From Aliivibrio fischeri ATCC 7744 = JCM 18803 = DSM 507 (lineage in GTDB: Bacteria > Pseudomonadota > Gammaproteobacteria > Enterobacterales > Vibrionaceae): 64,000 bases of DNA. Within the stretch, counting starts at the first letter, position 1. Every line of letters starts with the position of its first letter. The notes under the pieces are model-generated. The model was not told the DNA's origin. It saw only the letters and a list, made by a program, of their open reading frames with translations, and ran no database searches. Shown piece by piece: positions 57,013 through 64,000 of the stretch. A program made the position numbers and the translations under genes. The stretch is from positions 124,001-188,000 of the forward strand of contig NZ_CP092712.1 in the NCBI RefSeq assembly GCF_023983475.1, read 5' to 3'.

Positions 57013-57094
57013 TCTTCATCCCCATTAACATTTCCGATATACTTCAACCTCGACATTACTCAAGTCAAACTATTAGCATAAGGCGCACGCTTCC

Positions 57095-57739
57095 ATGAAA
57101 ACAAAAGATAGAATCATTCACGGTGCCTTAACCCTCTTTAATGAAAACGGTGAGCGCAGCGTAACAACCAACCATATTGCAGCGCATCTTGAGATAAGCC
57201 CGGGTAATCTGTATTACCACTTCCGTAATAAAGAAGAGATCATCAGCGGCATCTTTGATAATTACGCAAAAGAGCTGAAAACTCGATTCCAACCAATGGC
57301 AGAAGATCAACAATCAAACATGCCAAGCGTTCAGGTTATGCTGAGTTATTTAGATTCAATCTTTGAATTGATGTGGAACTACCGTTTTTTCTACGCCAAC
57401 TTACCTGATATTTTAAGTCGTGATGATGCATTAAAGCTGAAATACACCAAAGCTCAGCAAGCGTTAAATGAAAACTTAATTGCGATAATGCACAGTTTTC
57501 GTGATTCTGGGTTAATTGATCTTGAAGATGATGAACTGCAAGCATTAACGAAAACTCTGCACTTAGTTGCATCATGTTGGATAAATTATCAAACCGCTTT
57601 ATTGTCAGATAATGAAATTACCGAAGCGGTGATCTATCAAGGCATGTTACAGATGCTGAATGTTGTAAGACCAATGGCAACAGAGCAGGGCAGAAAGCAG
57701 ATATTAGAGTTAGAAGAGCATTATAAGGGCAGGTTATAG
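57095..57739 (+). CDS. TetR family transcriptional regulator
   Basis: A 214-residue regulator. The N-terminal helix-turn-helix is VTTNHIAAHLEISPGNLYYH with FRNKEEIISGIFDNY, a TetR pattern; the C-terminal ligand domain (FELMWNYRFFYANLPDILSR) resembles regulators of lipid or stress genes. The target is unknown; it is convergent with the polysaccharide operon and next to rjg. The stop is followed by repeat DNA (gagcgattcgttccgaggga). Confidence 0.85.
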   Translation: MKTKDRIIHGALTLFNENGERSVTTNHIAAHLEISPGNLYYHFRNKEEIISGIFDNYAKELKTRFQPMAEDQQSNMPSVQVMLSYLDSIFELMWNYRFFYANLPDILSRDDALKLKYTKAQQALNENLIAIMHSFRDSGLIDLEDDELQALTKTLHLVASCWINYQTALLSDNEITEAVIYQGMLQMLNVVRPMATEQGRKQILELEEHYKGRL

Positions 57740-57908
57740 AGCGATTCGTTCCGAGGGACGAGTAAAAGATTAAGAGCTTAGGATTCAGATCGGTCGCAAG
57801 CTCCCTTGCAGGGTTCAGAGGTATTAACTGTAACCTATATACTTAAAGTTACCACCTCTGTACTTTTTCTGCTCTTCCTGCTCTTACTCGTCCCTAGTCC
57901 CTTATCCC
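57740..57908. repeat. Repeat tract between the TetR gene and the polysaccharide operon
   Basis: It contains gattcgttccgagggacgag, attcagatcggtcgcaagct, cccttgcagggttcagagg and ctcttactcgtccctagtcc. It lies between convergent genes and has no ORF of its own that I can support. Confidence 0.75.
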
Positions 57909-57916
57909 TCACCCCC

Positions 57917-60139
57917 TCAAAGTCCTTTTCTCGTAAACCACGGCGAACGCTCATCCGTCAACTCATACAACTCATGCTGCTTATTCAACATTTGACCGCC
58001 ATCGCGAGTCAGAGGTTGCCAGTTAAAGTTTGCACGGTTCTTACTTGGTTTCACCGTCATAATGTCGAAAGGAATCGAGAGATAGAATCCTTTGGTGTAG
58101 CTGCCTTCACCAAACTCTTCAGCAGATAAATCCGTAAAGCTTGCGTAAGCACCAGCAATCACACCTGAATCGAATTGTTTCGAGAAATCAATGCGAGTTC
58201 CTTTATCGCCAGCTAAGAACTGACCAACACCCACTTTAAGTAAGGTGTTCTTCAAGAAAGACCATTGAGGGGCATAATAAGCGGTCGCAAACCCAGTCAC
58301 TCCACTAGAAACCACAGTATAGTCACGTCCATAATCACCGCCTTCTTGATGATCTTGTTCGTAGAACCCAAACCAATCACCAGGTGTACGCTGTTTAATA
58401 TACGTCGCATCAACACCAAATGCCCAATTCGAGTTTAATGGGCGGTACATCACTTCTGAGCCAATACCGCCAAACATACTTTCTAGATAACCAGCGTACA
58501 TTTGGCTATAAAAGCCAGCGCCATATTCTTCAAACCAGGTTAATTGCAGATTATTCATACGAACTGGGTTTTCATGAACATAAGCACGGAACATAGTACG
58601 AACACGAGGAACCGACGTACCATCAGGAGGTGTGATGTAATTAAACTTATCGTAGTTATCAAACAGATTAAAATACAAACTGCCCGAAGCCTGAACCTTG
58701 TCAGTTAACCACACCGAACCTGCGGTATTAATACCAACCGCATAAAGATAAAAGCTTTCAGCACTACCAATAGATTGAGATAAAGTAGGAGAAACAGAGT
58801 AATCCCAGCGCTCTAAATTATCACTTTTAAGCGAATGTTCTGATGGCGAATAAGTCACTTCATCAGTTTGACTTGCATCAGCTACCTTGGCATCAAAATA
58901 TTCATTATTAGCCACCTTTTTATATTGAGCCGCATCAATCAGCGTTTCAGAAACAGGCATAGACTGATTGGTTTCAATAATTCGGTACGTAGAAATCGTC
59001 TCAGGTACATGATTTGCAAAAATACGTGAAGCACGATCATGCGCCTCATCGCTATCACGATATTTCGTTTGGGTCGCAACAAGAGTGATAGAATCATCGT
59101 CGGCATAAATTCGGTTATCTTCATAACCGGCGTTGCCATTCAGTTGTTGGTTAACTCGTTGCCAATCCACGTCATCAATTGATTGATTGCTTGATTCGTC
59201 ATAAGCCGTAATAGGTTCATCACGCCAAATCGCTTTCATATCATTAAAATTAGTAGTTAGGTTCACACCAAGGGTTAAGGTATCACCACGTTGATAACTG
59301 ACTTTAATATCGCCCCAATCTCCTAGGCCATATAACACACCAAAGTTCCAAGGGGTGTGTTGTGTCATGTCCACTTTGCCACGAGTGACAGGGAAGTCTT
59401 GGCTATAATCGTTACTGTCGTATTCCACTTTAAAACGAAGTGGCTGATAAGGCGTTTGGTACTCGATACCACCATAAATGGCTGCAGGGCCTTTAAACCA
59501 ACGTTCAAAATCAACACTGCCGCCTTTGCCTTTGTAATCACTTTGGCGAGAGCAGAATTTGTCCGAAGCTTTGCAAAAAGGGTTAGTAATATTGCCACTT
59601 TGTCCTAAGTAGCCCCAACCCATACCAAGGGTAACATCAAGATTACCAAAGCGTTTGGTTGCCGCCACGAACTCGCCATCAAACAGCCCAGTACCACCAA
59701 AATCACGAACCCCAACAGAGGTCTCTGGTAACCACTTACTCTCTTCAAGTAAACGAATTTTAAAATCGATGCCTTTATCCGTGTATTTTGTTCTGCCACT
59801 AAAACTTTCATCGCTGCTATAAAGTAAATCTTGAACCAAGGTGTAGCGGATAGTGGTTTCTAACCACGGCATGACTTGCAAAGAAACGTTGTAGTGGTGG
59901 TATTCATTATTAATGCTTGCACCAATATTAAATTCCCCCTCAGGAGCCATACGGCCAGAAGGCATTTGCATTAGACCAACACCACCAAAATCTGTTTGAG
60001 ATGGGGTTAAAACTACTGGGTCAAAAACGGTGTTACTGACTTTGTTTACAACAAACTGATCTGCAGCAAAGGTTGAATAAGGCAAAGCAGAAGCAATAAC
60101 CCCCGCAATAAGAGATAAAGAAAACTTTGGAGTCATCAT
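57917..60139 (-). CDS. YjbH/GfcD-type outer-membrane beta-barrel polysaccharide protein
   Basis: A 740-residue exported protein with signal MMTPKFSLSLIAGVIASALP ending near TFAA. The segment FGGVGLMQMPSGRMAPEGEF followed by NVSLQVMPWLETTIRYT is the YjbH-domain signature. Repeating amphipathic aromatic strands (for example WSFLKNTLLKVGVGQFLAGD) suggest an outer-membrane beta barrel. It is the last gene of a GfcABCD/YjbEFGH-like operon linked to capsule or exopolysaccharide; Vibrio homologues are called Wbf proteins. Confidence 0.85.
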   Translation of the reverse strand: MMTPKFSLSLIAGVIASALPYSTFAADQFVVNKVSNTVFDPVVLTPSQTDFGGVGLMQMPSGRMAPEGEFNIGASINNEYHHYNVSLQVMPWLETTIRYTLVQDLLYSSDESFSGRTKYTDKGIDFKIRLLEESKWLPETSVGVRDFGGTGLFDGEFVAATKRFGNLDVTLGMGWGYLGQSGNITNPFCKASDKFCSRQSDYKGKGGSVDFERWFKGPAAIYGGIEYQTPYQPLRFKVEYDSNDYSQDFPVTRGKVDMTQHTPWNFGVLYGLGDWGDIKVSYQRGDTLTLGVNLTTNFNDMKAIWRDEPITAYDESSNQSIDDVDWQRVNQQLNGNAGYEDNRIYADDDSITLVATQTKYRDSDEAHDRASRIFANHVPETISTYRIIETNQSMPVSETLIDAAQYKKVANNEYFDAKVADASQTDEVTYSPSEHSLKSDNLERWDYSVSPTLSQSIGSAESFYLYAVGINTAGSVWLTDKVQASGSLYFNLFDNYDKFNYITPPDGTSVPRVRTMFRAYVHENPVRMNNLQLTWFEEYGAGFYSQMYAGYLESMFGGIGSEVMYRPLNSNWAFGVDATYIKQRTPGDWFGFYEQDHQEGGDYGRDYTVVSSGVTGFATAYYAPQWSFLKNTLLKVGVGQFLAGDKGTRIDFSKQFDSGVIAGAYASFTDLSAEEFGEGSYTKGFYLSIPFDIMTVKPSKNRANFNWQPLTRDGGQMLNKQHELYELTDERSPWFTRKGL

Positions 60140-60142
60140 AAA

Positions 60143-60904
60143 TTACAGCGCCTTATTACGAAGCAGTTGAACAATTGAAGTGTTTAAAGATGAAAAACCA
60201 CTTGGTAATCCGCCAAGAGGAATATACACCGATGCCCCCGGAGCTAAATAAGCGGGTTTGTTTTGCCATACTGAAAACTCAGTGGTTTGAACCACACCAT
60301 CAGGCTGAATGACATAAATCGTAGAAGTATCAGCAGTAGAAGAAAGAGGGAGTGAGTCTAAATAGTCATCAATGCTTGCGTGTTCAATAAAAGGGACTGA
60401 AATGCTGCTTTCTGAATCAATCGCACCAAAAAAAGAAACAGAGGTAGGGCGAGGGTGCACAAAAAGCTGATAATCAGCATTAAGTATAGGGTTCAGTTTT
60501 TCATTAATTCGGATTAAATCGAGATCAAGTGGTGAAAAAATACGGCCCACAAAAGTGTGATGCTCTAACTGTGAAATGATCTGCGTCGCAGAACGCTTAA
60601 ATTCATTGTTTGCAGAAAAAAGTGATGTCTCTCGAGAAAGTGAAGATAGCTGCTCAATTGAGTTATTTCGAAGATTATCGATATCTTTTTGTAACTGTTT
60701 ATCACTTAGCACTGCCCCAAGAGAATGAAAATTCACTTGAGCATTTGCATCTAAAATGACTTGATCAAGTCTTACTGGTTGCGAGTAATTTAGCACCAAA
60801 TTTTGATTAGGTAATGTGACCGATACCGCTTGTGTCGAGCTAGCATAAGTGACTGTTGATGTAGATAAAAGCAAAGAAAAAACGAATGAAGAAAGAAAAT
60901 GCAT
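60143..60904 (-). CDS. Capsule biosynthesis GfcC/YjbG-like protein
   Basis: A 253-residue periplasmic protein with a signal peptide (MHFLSSFVFSLLLSTSTVTY, cleavage near ASS). The segment VTLPNQNLVLNYSQPVRLDQ and the C-terminal AYLAPGASVYIPLGGLPSGF fit the GfcC family, a soluble partner in group 4 capsule assembly. It overlaps no gene but is only three bases from the YjbH-type gene, so they are one operon. Confidence 0.83.
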   Translation of the reverse strand: MHFLSSFVFSLLLSTSTVTYASSTQAVSVTLPNQNLVLNYSQPVRLDQVILDANAQVNFHSLGAVLSDKQLQKDIDNLRNNSIEQLSSLSRETSLFSANNEFKRSATQIISQLEHHTFVGRIFSPLDLDLIRINEKLNPILNADYQLFVHPRPTSVSFFGAIDSESSISVPFIEHASIDDYLDSLPLSSTADTSTIYVIQPDGVVQTTEFSVWQNKPAYLAPGASVYIPLGGLPSGFSSLNTSIVQLLRNKAL

Positions 60905-60944
60905 GACGGTTCCTTTAAATACTAATTAATTGGATTTAACGAGC

Positions 60945-61619
60945 TTACAAAGCAAAAGGCTTCAGTATCGTCATTTCAATATCACCAATATCAGGACCTA
61001 AATATTGGTGGGTTTTTACTACATTAAATTGCTCATCTAACCAGTATTGGTTTGTAAAAGAATAATCAAGAGAAGGGATAGATATTACCTCAACAACTTC
61101 TGTTACATCTTTATTCCAAACTGTTGTTTCTATAGTGGATTTTCCTCTTAATACCGGGGTGATATTTGCTTTATAGTTAAATAAATAATGATCATTTAAC
61201 ATCCAATCATAGTGTGCAGACCAAGTGGTTTGATTTTTTGAAATAGACGCTAGAGAAGGCAAAGAGGAAGAAGAAATGGGAGTGATATTGGATAGGTTCG
61301 CTTCAGCCAACCCCAATGTTTTAACAATGCGTCCCCCCTCAGTCACTATCATCGCTTTATCTGAAGAAAGCCATTTTAATTGCATCGCCCCAGTCTCAGG
61401 GTTCTTCTCTGCAAACGCCAACACCATAAACAGGTTAGCGCCACCATTAATGCGAACAAAGCTGCTGGCATAAGGCAATTCGATAATCTTCTGCTTTGAT
61501 AAAACCACGTCATCGGCACCAAAAAACGCTTCATCTAACGTTGCGTTTACGTCATTAAATTTTTGAGTACAGGCAGAAAGCAGAAAGATAGAGAGAAAAG
61601 TAACAAGGGATTTAAACAC
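60945..61619 (-). CDS. GfcB/YjbF-like lipoprotein
   Basis: A 224-residue lipoprotein: signal ends in lipobox LSAC (Cys17). The segment LPYASSFVRINGGANLFMVL and the later ITPVLRGKSTIETTVWNKDV match the YjbF family. It belongs to the same minus-strand operon, 40 bases before the GfcC-like gene. In E. coli these proteins are needed for group 4 capsule; the polymer made here is unknown. Confidence 0.83.
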   Translation of the reverse strand: MFKSLVTFLSIFLLSACTQKFNDVNATLDEAFFGADDVVLSKQKIIELPYASSFVRINGGANLFMVLAFAEKNPETGAMQLKWLSSDKAMIVTEGGRIVKTLGLAEANLSNITPISSSSLPSLASISKNQTTWSAHYDWMLNDHYLFNYKANITPVLRGKSTIETTVWNKDVTEVVEVISIPSLDYSFTNQYWLDEQFNVVKTHQYLGPDIGDIEMTILKPFAL

Positions 61620-61668
61620 AATAAACTCTTTATTTATAAATAGTTAGGTTTGTTTAGAGGGAAAGGCA

Positions 61669-61737
61669 TAAGTAAAAAGGGACGAAAGTGAGAGCCTAGA
61701 ATCTAGTTCCTCATCCCTCGTCCCCTGTATCTGAAAC
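61669..61737. repeat. Short repeat segment inside the polysaccharide operon
   Basis: It contains aaagggacgaaagtgagagc, ctagaatctagttcctcatc and cctcgtcccctg, a degenerate inverted pair of the stop-codon element, lying between the small first gene and the GfcB-like gene. Confidence 0.65.
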
Positions 61738-61742
61738 TAAAA

Positions 61743-61991
61743 TTAATTAGTAGTTACAGATGTTGTTGTTGCGTCTGAGCCTGAATCAGCAACAGCTACA
61801 ACTGCAACAGCAGCAGCAACACCTACAGCGATAGCCGTAGTTGTAGCAGCACCAGCTGCAGCAGCAGAAGCGCCAGCAGTACCAGCAGCAGAGCCAGAAG
61901 TTGAAGCTGCAGCTGTTGTTGTTGCTTCAGCAGCAGCAAATGCAGATCCAGCCGTCATCGCTAACATAAGAGCAATAGCAGTCTTTTTCAT
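61743..61991 (-). CDS. GfcA/YjbE-like small Ala/Thr/Ser-rich exported protein
   Basis: An 82-residue low-complexity protein with signal MKKTAIALMLAMTAGSAFAA. The mature part is mostly Ala, Thr, Ser and Gly with a hydrophobic stretch (TTTAIAVGVAAAVAVVAVAD). Composition and position as first gene before the GfcB-like lipoprotein match GfcA/YjbE. The start has a good ribosome-binding site (taaggtaac). The low-complexity coding sequence could be mistaken for a shadow frame but the signal peptide and context support it. Confidence 0.8.
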   Translation of the reverse strand: MKKTAIALMLAMTAGSAFAAAEATTTAAASTSGSAAGTAGASAAAAGAATTTAIAVGVAAAVAVVAVADSGSDATTTSVTTN

Positions 61992-62464
61992 AAGTTACCT
62001 TACAATTTTTACATATATTGGTGAATATTTACTCACTTATTGAGCAAACATCGTGCACGGTATCATATGAAGTTCCATATGGTAAACATAAAAATCATTC
62101 TGTAGATGATTAATGAATGATCATAAATTTAATAAATCTCACAAATGAAGCATCTTTTGTTGCTATTGATAGAATTATCTATTGCATTTTTTTGTAGCGT
62201 ATGGTTATCGAGTGTGTATAATGCCGCCACAATAAATGAATATTAATTCAATAAAGAAATTAGTGAACAGATTGGTGTTTTTGTTATGGGTTTAATGACT
62301 CATTCATCAGTGTTTCGCTCCTCTATTAATATCATTGCCAATAAATGGTTAATCGTTCAATTTTTATGGTTTTCCATTAACAAATAATATTGCGCAGAGT
62401 GGGAAAGTGCTTAACAACCTCTGGGCGGTAGCATGCTTGAATTTTGTCATCTTAAGTTGAAATT
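61992..62464. other. Divergent promoter region of the gfc-like operon and wza
   Basis: This 473-base AT-rich gap has no gene. It should hold both divergent promoters. A TATAAT lies at 62217-62222 on the plus strand without a convincing -35. The JUMPStart/ops element occupies the right end, giving wza a leader of at least 230 bases if that -10 is real. None of the repeat elements is present, unlike most gaps of this size here. Confidence 0.6.
62394..62436 (+). promoter_or_regulatory. JUMPStart with ops element (RfaH recruitment) upstream of wza
   Basis: The ops core ggcggtagcatg is at 62424-62435, matching the GGCGGTAGYNTG consensus, within a JUMPStart-like context (cagagtggg, aagtgcttaacaacctctgg). 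In other gammaproteobacteria ops pauses RNA polymerase so RfaH can load and suppress termination in long surface-polysaccharide operons. It lies 30 bases before wza. Confidence 0.9.
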
Positions 62465-63616
62465 ATGTTTATGAGTAAAACACATCGTTCTTTGGCTTCT
62501 GCTCTACTTTTGGTTATGTTGAGTGGTTGTACTGTTTTCCCTGGTTCGCACATCTCGACATCAGATAAAAACAAAGTGGAAGAAGAACAGAGTGAAGATA
62601 ATCAAAATGCTTACTCTTCAGACATTAATGTGTATGAGCTAACGCCACAAAAAGTAGCGGATTACCAAGTTAAGCAAGCATCAGCTCAAGCAAATTTAGA
62701 ACTTGAAGAGCAAGTAGCAAGTTACGAATACCGTGTTGGCCCTGGCGATATTTTAAACGTCACCATTTGGGATCATCCTGAGTTAACTATCCCTGCTGGC
62801 TCATACCGTAGTTCAAGTGAATCAGGTAACTGGGTTCATGCTGATGGCACCATCTTTTACCCTTACATCGGTACGGTAGAAGTGGAAGGCAAAACCGTTC
62901 GTGAAATCAGAACGGAAATTGCTCAAAAATTAAGAAAGTTTATTGAAAGCCCACAAGTGGACGTTAACGTAGCGGCGTTTCGTTCTAAAAAAGCTTACGT
63001 AACCGGTGAAGTAGATAAACCAGGTCAACAAGCCATTACCAATATTCCATTAACTTTGCTAGATGCGGTTAACCGCTCGGGTGGATTAGGTGAAGATGCG
63101 GATTGGCGAAACGTGACATTAACTCGTAACGGCAAAGAAGAAACTTTATCTCTTTATGCACTAATGCAGCGTGGTGATTTAACCCAAAACCGTTTATTGC
63201 AATCTGGCGATATTATTCATGTTCCTCGTAATGACACTCAAAAAGTATTTGTGATGGGTGAAGTGAAAGACCCGAAACTACTTAAAATGGATCGTTCAGG
63301 CATGAGCCTAACCGAAGCGTTAAGCAGTGTAGGTGGCATTAATGAATTATCAGCTGATGCTACAGGGGTTTTTGTTATTCGTTCATCAAGCCCAGATAAA
63401 AAACAAGAAAGCATGGCGGATATTTATCAGTTAAATATTAAAGATGCTTCTGCACTTATCATTGGTACTGAGTTTGATTTAAAACCTTACGATATCGTTT
63501 ATGTTACTGCAGCGCCAATTACTCGTTGGAACCGTTTGATCATGCAACTTATGCCAACCATTACAGGCTTTAATGAGTTGACAGAAGGGGCGTTACGAGT
63601 GAAGAACTGGCCTTAA
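62465..63616 (+). CDS. wza: Outer-membrane polysaccharide export protein Wza
   Basis: A 383-residue lipoprotein: signal ends in lipobox LSGC (about Cys22). The polysaccharide export domain starts [20 protein letters not shown], and SLBB-type domains follow ([20 protein letters not shown] and [20 protein letters not shown]). The C-terminus ends in an amphipathic helix region ([20 protein letters not shown]) as in Wza. A start two codons later (MSKTHRS) is equally possible. It forms the outer-membrane exit channel for capsule or O-antigen and is the first gene after JUMPStart/ops; the cluster continues beyond the window. Confidence 0.94.
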   Translation: MFMSKTHRSLASALLLVMLSGCTVFPGSHISTSDKNKVEEEQSEDNQNAYSSDINVYELTPQKVADYQVKQASAQANLELEEQVASYEYRVGPGDILNVTIWDHPELTIPAGSYRSSSESGNWVHADGTIFYPYIGTVEVEGKTVREIRTEIAQKLRKFIESPQVDVNVAAFRSKKAYVTGEVDKPGQQAITNIPLTLLDAVNRSGGLGEDADWRNVTLTRNGKEETLSLYALMQRGDLTQNRLLQSGDIIHVPRNDTQKVFVMGEVKDPKLLKMDRSGMSLTEALSSVGGINELSADATGVFVIRSSSPDKKQESMADIYQLNIKDASALIIGTEFDLKPYDIVYVTAAPITRWNRLIMQLMPTITGFNELTEGALRVKNWP

Positions 63617-63621
63617 ATGGT

Positions 63622-63745
63622 TAAAGGGACTAGGAAGAGCAGGGACTAGGGGCTAGTAAGAGCAAAAGAAAAGCAGAGACTAGTAAAAGCAGGGACTAGT
63701 AAGGGCAAAAGCAAAGATAAAAAAGCTCACTAGGATCTAGGAAAA
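63622..63745. repeat. Degenerate repeat segment after wza
   Basis: It consists of variants of agagcagggactag and agtaagagcaaaag (about six partial units), then ctcactaggatctaggaaaa. These are diverged copies of the stop-codon and ctagagact elements. It lies between wza and the second four-helix-bundle gene. Confidence 0.7.
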
Positions 63746-63843
63746 GCAAAATAGATTTAAATAATTAAGGCTTCAAAAATAGACCTTAATTAACAATAAA
63801 ATAATAAGAAACAAAAAAGCACAATAATCACGGATGATTAGAT

Positions 63844-64000
63844 ATGCGATTTAAAGAACTGGATGTATGGAAGAGAAGTTTTAAAGTATCGGTTTATATT
63901 TGTAAATCAATGAGATCTTGTAAAGATCTTGGCTTTAAAGACCAAATCTGTCGCTCATCAGTTTCTGTACCATCGAATATCGCAGAAGGATCAGAAAGAG
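63844..64000 (+). CDS. Four-helix-bundle protein (S23 family), partial at window end
   Basis: The first 52 codons of a second S23-family protein: MRFKELDVWKRSFKVSVYIC, then KDLGFKDQICRSSVSVPSNI and AEGSERE at the edge. It shares the FKDQICRSS/VPSNIAEG signature with the protein at 56571 but is clearly diverged, so the two are not recent duplicates. It runs off the window. It sits downstream of degenerate repeats and interrupts what should be the polysaccharide operon after wza. Confidence 0.85.
   Translation, partial: MRFKELDVWKRSFKVSVYICKSMRSCKDLGFKDQICRSSVSVPSNIAEGSER

Noticed and set aside
57806..58129. A 107-codon open frame over the TetR/YjbH-type junction
   Set aside because: Half is repeat DNA and half is antisense to the end of the YjbH-type gene, which has strong family support.

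Overview
The window looks like chromosome 1 of an Aliivibrio (Vibrio fischeri group) species. The evidence is Vibrionaceae gene order (yicC/rph-pyrE, ompR-envZ, greB-lpxL-slmA-coaBC/radC-rpmB-rpmG, mutM, and the coaD-waa LPS core block ending at hldD then rjg), plus intergenic spaces packed with short GC-skewed repeats such as gagcagggacgag, cctgaaa and the aaggggagg/cctcccctt arms, which I associate with Aliivibrio genomes. The genus is fairly secure; I do not claim a species.

Region 1 (1 to about 19,840) is a mobile island abutting the 3' end of yicC; its left end is outside the window. It carries a GYF_2 membrane protein, a DUF2235 phospholipase-type protein with LysM repeats and an overlapping lipoprotein (likely a type VI effector/immunity pair), a WYL regulator operon, an LPD25 protein, two DUF2787 paralogs, a short RadC-like protein, an AlpA-like regulator, RNase HI, a complete type I restriction-modification system (hsdM-hsdS-hsdR), a RES-domain protein bracketed by twin hairpins, the C-terminal remnant of an older integrase and an intact tyrosine integrase. 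I saw none of the core repeat families in this region, which supports recent acquisition.

Region 2 (19,845 to about 43,000) is core chromosome: yicC, rph, pyrE, an orphan ParA-like ATPase, ompR, envZ, xanP (with a PurR-box match upstream), comF, bioH, tex, greB, lpxL, slmA, coaBC, radC, rpmB, rpmG, an LTA-synthase-like sulfatase and mutM. Many of the gaps hold composite repeats, including inside the rph-pyrE and ompR-envZ pairs.

Region 3 (43,021 to 54,231) is the LPS inner-core block: glycosyltransferases of families 2, 9, 25, 32 and 90, Kdo transferase waaA, Kdo kinase, heptosyltransferase waaF, a WaaL-like ligase and heptose epimerase hldD. The genes are tightly overlapped, with coaD embedded among them.

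Region 4 (54,232 to 64,000) begins with an 800-bp repeat tract between hldD and rjg, the site where other vibrios keep O-antigen/capsule genes. Then come rjg (a beta-CASP metallo-beta-lactamase protein carrying a repeat copy inside its reading frame), a four-helix-bundle gene nested in repeats, a TetR regulator, a GfcABCD/YjbEFGH-type polysaccharide operon on the minus strand, and divergent wza preceded by a JUMPStart/ops element. A second four-helix-bundle gene runs off the right edge. The most unusual material is the repeat system: a large inverted-arm element, a separate element abutting stop codons, period-7 tandem arrays, and a copy translated inside rjg.
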